Positions 1-9,653 of a stretch of 16,346 nt of DNA are shown here, in pieces. Source of the stretch: an uncultured Oscillospiraceae bacterium (GTDB lineage Bacteria; Bacillota; Clostridia; Oscillospirales; Oscillospiraceae); assembly GCA_910577805.1 (NCBI GenBank), contig CAJTOE010000039.1:1-16346 (forward strand), in the 5' to 3' direction. The position numbers and the translations under genes were made by a program. Position 1 is the stretch's first letter. The number at the start of each line of letters is the position of its first letter. The notes under the pieces were generated by a model. The model did no database searches. It had not been told where the DNA came from and saw only the letters and a program-made list of their open reading frames with translations.

Positions 1-1661
1 AGATGGAGTCGGCGGGCATGACCGGGGTGTGCATCGGCCTGAAACCCCAGAGCATCGAGGATATTACGGCAATCATTGCCCTGTACCGGCCGGGTCCGAT
101 GGACTCTATCCCGCGCTTTATCGCCTGTAAGCAGAATCCGGGAAAGATCACCTATAAGCACCCCTCCCTGACGCCCATTTTGTCCATGACCTACGGCTGT
201 ATCGTCTACCAGGAGCAGGTCATTCAGATTTTCCAGCAGCTTGCGGGGTACTCCCTGGGGCAGGCGGATATGATTCGCCGGGCCATGTCCAAAAAGAAGG
301 CGAAAGAGGTCGAAAAGGAGCGGGAGGCGTTTTTGCGCGGGGACCCGGAACGCGGGATCACCGGCTGTGTGAAAAACGGCATTCCGGAGGATATTGCCCA
401 ATCCATCTACAATGAGATTTACGACTTTGCCAACTACGCCTTTAATAAGGCCCACGCCGCCTGCTACGCGGTGGTGGCCTATCAGACCGCCTGGTTCAAG
501 CGGCACCATCCCAAGGAGTACATGGCAGCGCTGCTGACCTCTGTGCTGGACTCCAGCGACAAGGTGGCGGAGTACACCGCCGAGTGCCGCACCCTGGGCA
601 TCGAACTGCTGCCCCCGGACGTCAACGAGTCGGACGCGGACTTCACCGTGGTGGGAGAAGGGCTTCGGTTCGGTCTGGTGGCGGTGAAGGGCGTGGGCCG
701 GGGGTTCATCAACCGCCTGCTGGAGGAGCGCGCCAGCGCAGGCCCGTTTCCCGATTTCGTCCAGTTCTGCGACCGGATGTTCGGCATGGAGCTGAACCGC
801 CGGGCCCTGGAAAATCTCATCAAGTGCGGCGCGTTCGACCACATGGGATACCGGCGCTCCCAGCTTCTGGAGGTCTTTGGGCAGGTGCTGGACGGCGTGG
901 CCGCCAGCCGCAAGCGCAATGTGGAGGGCCAGATAGACCTGTTCGGCGGCTTCGGGGGCGACGAGCTTCAAAGCCTGCCCATGCTGCATCTGCCCGACAT
1001 CCCGGAGGTGAGCGCCCAGGAGAAAATGGCGATGGAAAAGGAGACCACCGGACTGTATCTGTCCGGCCACCCCATGGACGCGTACCGGGAGAACGCCAAA
1101 ATGATGGGGGCCGTTTCCATCGGGTCGGTGCTGAACGACTTTGGCCGGGAGGACGGGCCGAAGCAGTATTATGACAACCAGCGGGTGAATCTGGCGGGGG
1201 TGATCTCCAAGTACCGCACCCGCACCACCCGGAGCAATACGCTGATGGGCTACGTGACCCTGGAGGACGACACCGGCGAGATAGAGCTTTTGTGCTTTGC
1301 GCGGGTGCTGGAGCAGAACGGGAGCCTGATCCGGGAAAATAACCCGGTGCTGGCAGTGGGACGCATTTCGGTCCGGGACGAGAAGGAACCCCAAATGCTG
1401 GTGGACGAGCTGAAATCCCTGCGGGAGGACGGCGAGGAGCCGGCCGCCCCCGGAAAGCGGCTCTATCTGCGCCTGCCCAGCCGCCAGGACCCTCTGGCGG
1501 AGAAGGTCAAGCTGGTGCTGTCCTTTTTCCCCGGCGAGGCGGGGGTGGTGCTGTACTATGCGGACACCAAAAAACAGGCCAAGGGCTGCTGTCAGATCCA
1601 CCCGGCCCTGCTGGAGGATTTACAGGAGCGGCTGGGGAAGGAAAATGTAGTGCTGAAGTAA
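1..1661 (+). CDS. dnaE: DNA polymerase III alpha subunit, C-terminal half (5' end outside window)
   Basis: This is the replicative DNA polymerase subunit, acting at the fork with the beta clamp and the DnaX clamp loader. The visible 552 codons begin near the end of the palm/fingers region (ESAGM, then ALYRPGPMDSIPRF around residues 26-40 of the visible part) and continue through the fingers (AFNKAHAACYA, about 146-156). A helix-hairpin-helix region follows around 220-280 with the LNRRALENLIKCGAFD motif. A QIDLF pentapeptide at 310-314 resembles the internal beta-clamp-binding motif. Around 395-470 lies an OB-fold (VNLAGVISKYRTR, VTLEDDTGEIELLCFARV). The catalytic aspartates and PHP domain lie upstream of the window. 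Bases 1-2 finish a codon started outside, so the apparent ATG at base 3 is internal. Full-length relatives are about 1150 residues. The gene ends in TAA, 17 bases before the stop codon of the convergent ECF gene. Confidence 0.97.
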   Translation, partial: MESAGMTGVCIGLKPQSIEDITAIIALYRPGPMDSIPRFIACKQNPGKITYKHPSLTPILSMTYGCIVYQEQVIQIFQQLAGYSLGQADMIRRAMSKKKAKEVEKEREAFLRGDPERGITGCVKNGIPEDIAQSIYNEIYDFANYAFNKAHAACYAVVAYQTAWFKRHHPKEYMAALLTSVLDSSDKVAEYTAECRTLGIELLPPDVNESDADFTVVGEGLRFGLVAVKGVGRGFINRLLEERASAGPFPDFVQFCDRMFGMELNRRALENLIKCGAFDHMGYRRSQLLEVFGQVLDGVAASRKRNVEGQIDLFGGFGGDELQSLPMLHLPDIPEVSAQEKMAMEKETTGLYLSGHPMDAYRENAKMMGAVSIGSVLNDFGREDGPKQYYDNQRVNLAGVISKYRTRTTRSNTLMGYVTLEDDTGEIELLCFARVLEQNGSLIRENNPVLAVGRISVRDEKEPQMLVDELKSLREDGEEPAAPGKRLYLRLPSRQDPLAEKVKLVLSFFPGEAGVVLYYADTKKQAKGCCQIHPALLEDLQERLGKENVVLK

Positions 1662-1663
1662 AA

Positions 1664-1693
1664 GAAGGCCCTCTCCCATTACAGTCGGGAGAG
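1664..1693 (-). terminator. Intrinsic terminator of the ECF S-component gene, overlapping its stop codon
   Basis: GGCCCTCTCCC and GGGAGAGGGC form a near-perfect inverted repeat around the loop ATTACAGTC. Read on the minus strand the stem is followed by TTCTTTTA, a usable U-tract. On the plus strand the following bases (TTTGCTGCG) are a weaker tract, so it may also slow transcription leaving dnaE. The TAA of the minus-strand gene (1679-1681) sits in the loop, so the last sense codons form one arm of the hairpin. Confidence 0.75.
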
Positions 1694-2182
1694 GGCTTTG
1701 CTGCGTTCCAGCGCAGAGATCAGGGCCAGCGCCGCCGCCAGGCTGAACACACCCTGGACCAGGTTGCCGGGGATAGAGGCCGCCGCGCCGAGTCCACGGC
1801 CCAGCAAAAGAGAGGCGTAGCCGAAGTAGCCGGCCACCATGACGCACTCCGCGCCCACGCCGCCCAGAAGCCGTGCGGCAGTTTTGCGGGGGTGCTTCTG
1901 GACCAGCAGGCCCGCCAGGACCGCCATCGCCAGCTTGATGGCCAGGGTGCCGGGGGCGTAGTGGGCGTAGCCGGAGAATATGTCGGCCAGCATAGAGCCG
2001 ATTCCAGCCGCCGCGCCGCCGTACCAGGGCCCCAGGACCCAGGCGGACAGCAATACGCCGCAGTCCCCCAGGTTCACATAGCCGCTGACCGGCGAGGGCA
2101 CCTGGATGACCAGGGTCATTGCGGTGCAGAGGGCGGCAAACAGGGCGCTCTGAACTAATTTACGAAGGCTTTCATGAGACAT
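1679..2182 (-). CDS. ECF transporter S component (substrate-binding membrane subunit)
   Basis: This is a small integral membrane protein of 167 residues, the usual size for the substrate-specific (S) subunit of an energy-coupling factor vitamin importer. It has about six hydrophobic segments (roughly 11-29, 38-56, 57-75, 79-95, 105-127 and 136-158). The N-terminal helix carries an AxxxA pattern (SALFAALCTA, 12-21) of the kind used to dock on EcfT. The stretch GYVNLGD (34-40) followed by GAAAGIGSMLADIFSGY is characteristic of the DUF1393 / HmpT-like group, whose members include vitamin-precursor transporters. The ligand cannot be read from sequence. No EcfA/EcfT genes are nearby, so it probably shares a module encoded elsewhere (group II arrangement). 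GGGAGTGA precedes the ATG. There is no riboswitch: the leader from the predicted promoter is only about 25 nt. Confidence 0.85.
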   Translation of the reverse strand: MSHESLRKLVQSALFAALCTAMTLVIQVPSPVSGYVNLGDCGVLLSAWVLGPWYGGAAAGIGSMLADIFSGYAHYAPGTLAIKLAMAVLAGLLVQKHPRKTAARLLGGVGAECVMVAGYFGYASLLLGRGLGAAASIPGNLVQGVFSLAAALALISALERSKALSRL

Positions 2183-2214
2183 TTTGCATCACTCCCGTGA
2201 ATAAGGATGGGTCT

Positions 2215-2244
2215 ATTATAGCGGAAGCGGCTGGGTTTTGTAAA
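2215..2244 (-). promoter_or_regulatory. Predicted sigma-A promoter for the ECF S-component gene
   Basis: Read on the minus strand, TTTACA (plus 2239-2244) is followed after 18 bases by a consensus TATAAT (plus 2215-2220). Transcription would start near 2208, leaving a short leader before the ATG at 2182. Confidence 0.7.
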
Positions 2245-2330
2245 GAGAGAAACCGGAATGGCTGGGATGAGGGAGAAGGCGCATAGGAAGCAGCCCTCCC
2301 CGAATTGCTAAATTTTGTATGGTTGACGAG

Positions 2331-2359
2331 TTTACAAACGCAAAAAAAAGTGTTACAAT
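2331..2359 (+). promoter_or_regulatory. Predicted sigma-A promoter for the pyruvate:ferredoxin oxidoreductase gene
   Basis: TTTACA (2331-2336), a 17-base spacer and TACAAT (2354-2359) lie in an AT-rich stretch that contrasts with the GC-rich genes. Transcription would begin near 2366 and give a leader of about 160 nt. An inverted repeat TTTGTA (2314-2319) / TACAAA (2333-2338), spaced by 13 bases, overlaps the -35 box and could be an operator. That is only a suggestion from symmetry, and it does not match the Rex consensus I know. Confidence 0.7.
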
Positions 2360-2396
2360 TTATCATGTCTGGAATGCGAAATGCCCATAGTCTTTT

Positions 2397-2405
2397 TGCT
2401 ATACT
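2397..2405 (+). promoter_or_regulatory. Possible second, extended -10 promoter upstream of the oxidoreductase gene
   Basis: TGC immediately precedes TATACT (2400-2405), matching an extended -10 element (TGn-TATAAT-like). No good -35 lies 17 bases upstream, which an extended -10 can tolerate. It would shorten the leader to about 115 nt. It may simply be AT-rich sequence. Confidence 0.35.
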
Positions 2406-2478
2406 TTTTATAACCATTTCCAACATAGGCAAAACGGAGAGAGGGTTGTAAAATAGGGGGCATAGCATGATTTCCAAA

Positions 2479-2495
2479 AGACGGCTTCCCCGTCT
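2479..2495 (+). promoter_or_regulatory. Small hairpin in the oxidoreductase mRNA leader
   Basis: AGACGG (2479-2484) and CCGTCT (2490-2495) form a perfect 6-bp stem with a 5-base loop, 15 bases upstream of the ribosome-binding region (AAAGTAGGGA). No U-tract follows, so it is not a terminator. It could protect the 5' end of the coding region or affect translation. Confidence 0.35.
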
Positions 2496-2527
2496 CCAGC
2501 TAAATTGAGAAGAAAGTAGGGAACTCT

Positions 2528-6199
<3,672 letters not shown>

Positions 6200-6217
6200 G
6201 TTTTTCTGTAATATAAG

Positions 6218-6261
6218 AAAAAACCTCCGGGATGGCTTTGAGGCCGTCCCGGAGGTTTTTT
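6218..6261 (+). terminator. Strong intrinsic terminator after the oxidoreductase gene
   Basis: AAAAAACCTCCGGGA and TCCCGGAGGTTTTTT form a perfect stem, beginning 18 bases after the TAA and ending in six T (6256-6261). The A-run on the other arm makes it usable in reverse, for transcription arriving from the minus-strand gene to the right. Confidence 0.93.
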
Positions 6262-6283
6262 GTCCAGAATGAAGAATGTTTTA

Positions 6284-6318
6284 GGGGGTGATTTCATCTA
6301 AAAGATGAAATCACCCCC
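6284..6318. repeat. Perfect 16-bp palindrome between convergent genes
   Basis: GGGGGTGATTTCATCT (6284-6299) and AGATGAAATCACCCCC (6303-6318) are exact inverted copies around AAA. The palindrome lies 19 bases beyond the stop of the minus-strand DUF4015 gene and 22 bases beyond the oxidoreductase terminator. Neither side has a convincing T-run (minus strand continues TAAAACATTC). It is either a weak terminator or mRNA 3'-end stabiliser for the DUF4015 gene, or a protein-binding palindrome. Confidence 0.7.
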
Positions 6319-6337
6319 GGTGAAAGTTCCGATTCCG

Positions 6338-7447
6338 TCAGCCGGCCGGTCCCACAGGAGTCAGCGCCGCCTGGGGACGTTCGCTGGTCAGGTCCAGAGT
6401 ATCGGCTATGCGGACCAGCCGCTCCTGGCTGTTGGTGATGCCCGCCTGGGTCAGCAGAGCATCCAAATCGTCCTCCGGGCTGTTGGGCCGGACCCACACC
6501 CGGTCTGTCCAGCGGTCAATGGCCGCGCCAGTCTGTCCGCTGAGGAGGTTTTCTCCGGAAAGCACCGCCGGAGAGACCATGACCGAAAGCTTTACGCCGT
6601 AAGGCTCCAGGGCGCGGCGGGCTTTCGCCAAAAAGCTCTCTACGATCTGGTCCAGCTGGTTCGGGTCGTAGGCCTCGCCTACCCGAATCCAGTTCAAATT
6701 GCCCTCGTCGGGGTAGCCCCAGTTTTGCAGCACGATTTCGTCAAAGCCCAGCTCCGCCAGCTCTACCATCAGGCTGACCTGATAGTCCTGCACCAGGGGA
6801 TTGGTGGGGGAGCTCCAGCGGACCTTGTCCGGGTCGGTCCATTTGTAGCCGCTGTTGGACAAAATAGCGTAGCTCTCACTGGCGGCCAGGGCGTGGTCCT
6901 GAAAGCAGTCAAACAAGGCGATCAGAGGCGTTTCGCCCTGGCCCAGGGCCTCCAGCTGTGCGTCGATGTTGTCGGAGCTGACCGCCCCGGCCTGGACTGC
7001 CATGCTGTTTTCCGTCTGCCAGGCCAGCCGTCCCTGGGGGCTTTTCATCTCCAGGATAATGGCGTTGCCGCCGGCTTGGGCGACCTGCTGGAGGGCCGAG
7101 CCGTCCGCCGCGGCCTCCAGGGCGGCTGCCGCCGCCGTCAGGACCGGTTCAGGCTCCGGCTCCGGTTCTGGTTCGGGGTCCGGGGTCTGGCTCTGGGAAC
7201 CGCTGGTATCGACGATGATGCTGAAATCATTGGAAACGTCCTCCGAGGAGCTGGCGGGATGAAAGAATTCCAAGAAGGGCGGGCGGAATTGAATACCCTT
7301 ATCTGTAGACACGAGATATTGCTGGCCCCAGACCAGCAGACCAATGGCCGCGAGAATCAGAATCGCCAGCGCAACGGCGATCCATTTTAAAATATCGGTA
7401 AAGCTTGCCCGGCCCCGGTAGGAGCCATAGCCTCTGTTGCGCGCCAT
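6338..7447 (-). CDS. Membrane-anchored DUF4015-type putative glycoside hydrolase
   Basis: The protein has 369 residues. A basic N-terminus (RNRGYGSYRGR) is followed by one hydrophobic segment (about 20-41) with no cleavage site, so it is probably tethered to the outer face of the membrane. A low-complexity PEPEPEPEPEP linker (89-101) leads to a C-terminal domain resembling DUF4015, a TIM-barrel putative glycoside hydrolase family: IILEMKSPQGRLAWQT (130-145), a strand ending FDCF (179-182), KWTDPDKVRWSSPTNPLVQDYQ (202-223) and ELAELGFDEIVLQNWGYP (229-246). In typical members as I recall them the last motif reads GFDEIQFDYVRFP. Here Asp becomes Q241 and Arg becomes G244, so activity may be altered or lost. 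Substrate is unknown; cell wall or exopolysaccharide is a guess. It is monocistronic with its own promoter. The ATG is preceded by AAAGGA. Confidence 0.65.
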   Translation of the reverse strand: MARNRGYGSYRGRASFTDILKWIAVALAILILAAIGLLVWGQQYLVSTDKGIQFRPPFLEFFHPASSSEDVSNDFSIIVDTSGSQSQTPDPEPEPEPEPEPVLTAAAAALEAAADGSALQQVAQAGGNAIILEMKSPQGRLAWQTENSMAVQAGAVSSDNIDAQLEALGQGETPLIALFDCFQDHALAASESYAILSNSGYKWTDPDKVRWSSPTNPLVQDYQVSLMVELAELGFDEIVLQNWGYPDEGNLNWIRVGEAYDPNQLDQIVESFLAKARRALEPYGVKLSVMVSPAVLSGENLLSGQTGAAIDRWTDRVWVRPNSPEDDLDALLTQAGITNSQERLVRIADTLDLTSERPQAALTPVGPAG

Positions 7448-7498
7448 TTACCCGCCGTCCTTTCCGCGAAAAATGTGTAGGTTATGGGTACTCCAGTT

Positions 7499-7527
7499 AT
7501 TATACCAGTTTTTGTTTCTTTTGACAA
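7499..7527 (-). promoter_or_regulatory. Predicted sigma-A promoter for the DUF4015 gene
   Basis: Read on the minus strand, TTGTCA (plus 7522-7527), a 17-base spacer and a consensus TATAAT (plus 7499-7504) are present. Transcription would start near 7492, giving a leader of about 45 nt. This shows the gene is not dependent on the azl operon upstream. Confidence 0.8.
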
Positions 7528-7572
7528 CTGGGTATCCACATAAACTTTGATTTGTAAGGGGGAGCTCCTTCC

Positions 7573-7734
7573 CCCTCATCCGTCACCGCCTGCGGCGGTG
7601 CCACCTTCCCCCGCCAGGGGGGAAGGCTTATCGGTTCGTCTACCGATACTACTGTGCAGTGGTGCAAGTGCCAATGTTTGAAGCCTTCCCCCTCACGGGG
7701 GAAGGTGGCACGGCGAAGCCGTGACGGATGAGGG
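7573..7734. repeat. MITE-like palindromic element, complete copy
   Basis: About 57 bases (7573-7629) and 54 bases (7681-7734) form imperfect terminal inverted repeats around a 51-base centre. The outer end of each arm reads CCCTCATCCGTCAC and the inner end CCTTCCCCC...GGGGGAAGGCTT. Each arm contains two hairpins of its own: CACCGC/GCGGTG or CACGGC/GCCGTG, and CCTTCCCCC/GGGGGAAGG. The centre has a further small stem TATCGG/CCGATA (7629-7648). No coding capacity and no clear target-site duplication are visible. It starts 14 bases past the stop of the SDR gene and may serve as that operon's 3' structure. The 7448-7748 gap otherwise holds only the DUF4015 promoter. Confidence 0.8.
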
Positions 7735-7748
7735 TGAAAACCCATCCC

Positions 7749-8465
7749 TCACAACAAAATCCCGCCGTCGGCCTGCAAGACCTGCCCCGTAATAAAGGAA
7801 GCCCGTGGAGAAGCCAGAAAACAAATCGCCTGCGCCGCCTCCTCCGGCGTGCCCAGACAGCCCAGAGGCGTACTGTCCGCCAGCTCCTGCCGGGCGGCTG
7901 CGTCCAGCGCACCGTTCATGCGGGTGTCGATCACGCCGGGAGCCACGCAGTTGACCCGGATATGGGATGGACCCAGCTCCTGGGCCAGAGCCTTGGTCAG
8001 GCCGATCACCCCGGCCTTGGCGGCGGAATAGGGAGCCTCGCAGGAGGCCCCGGACACCCCCCAGATAGAGGATACTGTGACGATGCTTCCGCTCTGCCGG
8101 CGGACCATGCCGGGAATCGCCGCCCGGACCGTGTAAAACACCCCGTCCAGGTCGGTCCCCATGACCTGCCGCCACTGTTCGTCGGTGGTGTCGGTCAACA
8201 GCTGAATGGGCAGAGCCACCCCGGCACAGCACACCAGCGCGTCCAGACCGTCTAAGGCTTCCTCCGCCTGGGCCACCAGCCCGCGGGCCTGCGCCGGGTC
8301 GGACACGTCCCCCTGAACGGGGACCGCGCCGGTCTCCTGGGCCAGCTCCAGCGCCTCCTGACGGCTGGACCGGTAGCCCAGAGCCACCCTCCAGCCCTCC
8401 TGCACGAACAGCCGGACCGCCGCCGCTCCGATCCCCTGGGAACCGCCGGTGACCAGTACGTTCAT
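7749..8465 (-). CDS. Short-chain dehydrogenase/reductase (FabG-like)
   Basis: This is a classical SDR of 238 residues that reduces or oxidises a carbonyl/alcohol with a nicotinamide cofactor. The glycine-rich dinucleotide motif TGGSQGIG is at 6-13, the acidic turn GDVSD at 52-56, catalytic Ser at 132/133 (TVSSIWG), and YSAAK at 146-150 with Tyr146 and Lys150. The C-terminal VNCVAPGVIDTRM (171-183) and ITGQVLQADGG (225-235) match FabG-like members. Arg32 after the second strand favours NADP(H). Oddities: the tetrad Asn position reads TDLDGVF (Asp105), and the usual NNAG reads CCAG (79-82). Its ATG overlaps the azlD stop by four bases (ATGA), so it is translated as the last gene of the azlCD operon. 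FabG itself is possible but there are no other fatty-acid genes, so the substrate is unknown. Confidence 0.88.
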   Translation of the reverse strand: MNVLVTGGSQGIGAAAVRLFVQEGWRVALGYRSSRQEALELAQETGAVPVQGDVSDPAQARGLVAQAEEALDGLDALVCCAGVALPIQLLTDTTDEQWRQVMGTDLDGVFYTVRAAIPGMVRRQSGSIVTVSSIWGVSGASCEAPYSAAKAGVIGLTKALAQELGPSHIRVNCVAPGVIDTRMNGALDAAARQELADSTPLGCLGTPEEAAQAICFLASPRASFITGQVLQADGGILL

Positions 8466-8782
8466 ACAAACACCGCCTGAATCAAGATCATATAGAGAAT
8501 CGTACCGCCAAAAATGGAGATCAGGTCATTATTCTTCCACAGATGGAGCAAAATAACCACAACGCAGGACAACAGCGCCGGGACCCAGCCGCCAGGGCTT
8601 AAAAAAGACACGTCCTTCAAGCAGTAAATAATGAGCATCGCCATCACCGCCGGAGGCAGGACCCGCCCCAGATACAAGACGGCTTTCGGGGGATGGTCCC
8701 CGTGGTCAAACAGCACGAAGGGCAAAGCCCGTGTCACAAACGTAATCAGGGCCATGATAAAAACCAAAATCAACTCATTCAT
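8462..8782 (-). CDS. azlD: AzlD-family branched-chain amino acid exporter, small subunit
   Basis: The protein has 106 residues when started at MNELILVF, with about four hydrophobic segments: MNELILVFIMALITFVTRAL, VLYLGRVLPPAVMAMLIIYCL, WVPALLSCVVVILLHLW, and IFGGTILYMILIQAVFV. The motif TFVTRALPF near the start and the LPPAVMAMLIIYCLKD segment are typical of AzlD. A longer reading frame begins 14 codons earlier, but the AAAGGAGG eleven bases before this ATG and the normal family length support 8782. The start overlaps the end of azlC by 8 bases. AzlC and AzlD together form the membrane exporter, best known for branched-chain amino acids and analogues such as 4-azaleucine; the substrate here is inferred from the family. 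Confidence 0.88.
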   Translation of the reverse strand: MNELILVFIMALITFVTRALPFVLFDHGDHPPKAVLYLGRVLPPAVMAMLIIYCLKDVSFLSPGGWVPALLSCVVVILLHLWKNNDLISIFGGTILYMILIQAVFV

Positions 8783-9458
8783 CAGCGGGCATCCTCCTTT
8801 GCAGGGCCAGCAGCAGGGCCGCAATCATAGCCAGGGCCAGAATCAGCATATTGTCCTTCCCGACAAGCTGGAGACTGAGCAGCGTGGCCAGACAGCCGAT
8901 GGCGGCCGGCAGGTGGTTTTTCGTCCCCCGCCACTGGCCTACGGCAATGACCACGAACAGAGCCGTCATAGCGAAGTCCACTCCGGTGGTGTTGATGGAC
9001 AAAGCGCTTCCCAGCAGAAAGCCCAGCGCGGAACCGATGATCCAATAGCTGTGGTCCAGCAGGGCGATGGCAAGGTAATAGTCTTTCTCCGGTACGCCCT
9101 CCGGGGCGCGGGCGCTGGAGAGCAGGGCGTAGGTCTCGTCGGTGAGGGAAAAAATCATGTAGAGCTTCCGCAGACCCATGCCGTGGAACTTTTCCAGCAT
9201 AGACAGTCCGTAGAACATGTGGCGGAAGTTGACCAGCAGGGTCAGCAGAGCCGTCTGGACCGGGGAGGCCCCCGCCACAAGCAGGCTGACCCCAAGATAC
9301 TGCCCCGCCCCTGCGTAGATGGTGACGCTCATCAGCACCGTCAGCAGAAGGGAGTACCCCGCCGCGTCCATCATCAGCCCAAAGGCGATGCCGATGGCCA
9401 AATAACCCATCAGGACGGGGATGGTGGCCCGGAAGGCGGCGCGCACAGTTCGTTTCAT
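8775..9458 (-). CDS. azlC: AzlC-family branched-chain amino acid exporter, large subunit
   Basis: The large membrane subunit of the AzlCD exporter has 227 residues and several hydrophobic spans. Diagnostic stretches are PVLMGYLAIGIAFGLMM (14-30), SVTIYAGAGQYLGVSLL (44-60) and LLVNFRHMFYGLSM (74-87), the last being the hallmark of the family. The reading frame extends 24 codons further upstream, but AGGAGG at an ordinary distance from the MKRTVRAAFR start, plus the non-conserved composition of the extension, support 9458. It is the first gene of the azlC-azlD-SDR operon, with a predicted promoter directly upstream. Confidence 0.9.
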   Translation of the reverse strand: MKRTVRAAFRATIPVLMGYLAIGIAFGLMMDAAGYSLLLTVLMSVTIYAGAGQYLGVSLLVAGASPVQTALLTLLVNFRHMFYGLSMLEKFHGMGLRKLYMIFSLTDETYALLSSARAPEGVPEKDYYLAIALLDHSYWIIGSALGFLLGSALSINTTGVDFAMTALFVVIAVGQWRGTKNHLPAAIGCLATLLSLQLVGKDNMLILALAMIAALLLALQRRMPADE

Positions 9459-9501
9459 CCCAAAATTCCTCCTATTTCCCCCAAAACAGGGGCCGAGGCA
9501 T

Positions 9502-9530
9502 ATTGTACTCGCTTTCGACTCCGGGCGCAA
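9502..9530 (-). promoter_or_regulatory. Predicted promoter of the azlC-azlD-SDR operon
   Basis: Read on the minus strand, TTGCGC (plus 9525-9530), 17 bases, then TACAAT (plus 9502-9507). The -35 box is only partly consensus, as expected for a gene needing an activator. It lies back to back with the promoter of the plus-strand lipid kinase gene. Confidence 0.55.
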
Positions 9531-9593
9531 GAGGGAGTTTTGCCATAATCGTGACGTAATTGTTTAGATTAAGCAAAAATTTACAAAATGCTC

Positions 9594-9621
9594 TTGTTTT
9601 TTCCCGGCGGGTCCTTATAAT
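9594..9621 (+). promoter_or_regulatory. Predicted promoter of the lipid kinase gene
   Basis: A perfect TATAAT (9616-9621) lies 32 bases before the ATG. The best -35 is TTGTTT (9594-9599) with a 16-base spacer, a weak match. Confidence 0.55.
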
Positions 9622-9653
9622 GGAGAGAAAAAATGATATGCAGGAGAATCCGT

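Noticed and set aside
2183..2330. Riboswitch upstream of the ECF S-component gene
   Set aside because: The predicted transcription start leaves only about 25 nt of leader, too short for TPP, FMN or similar aptamers, and no aptamer consensus was seen.
7136..7182. Repeat tract encoding PEPEPEPEPEP in the DUF4015 protein, and the KPEP repeats in DnaX, as a CRISPR-like or regulatory repeat
   Set aside because: They are in-frame low-complexity protein linkers, common in anchored and multidomain proteins. There are no spacers.
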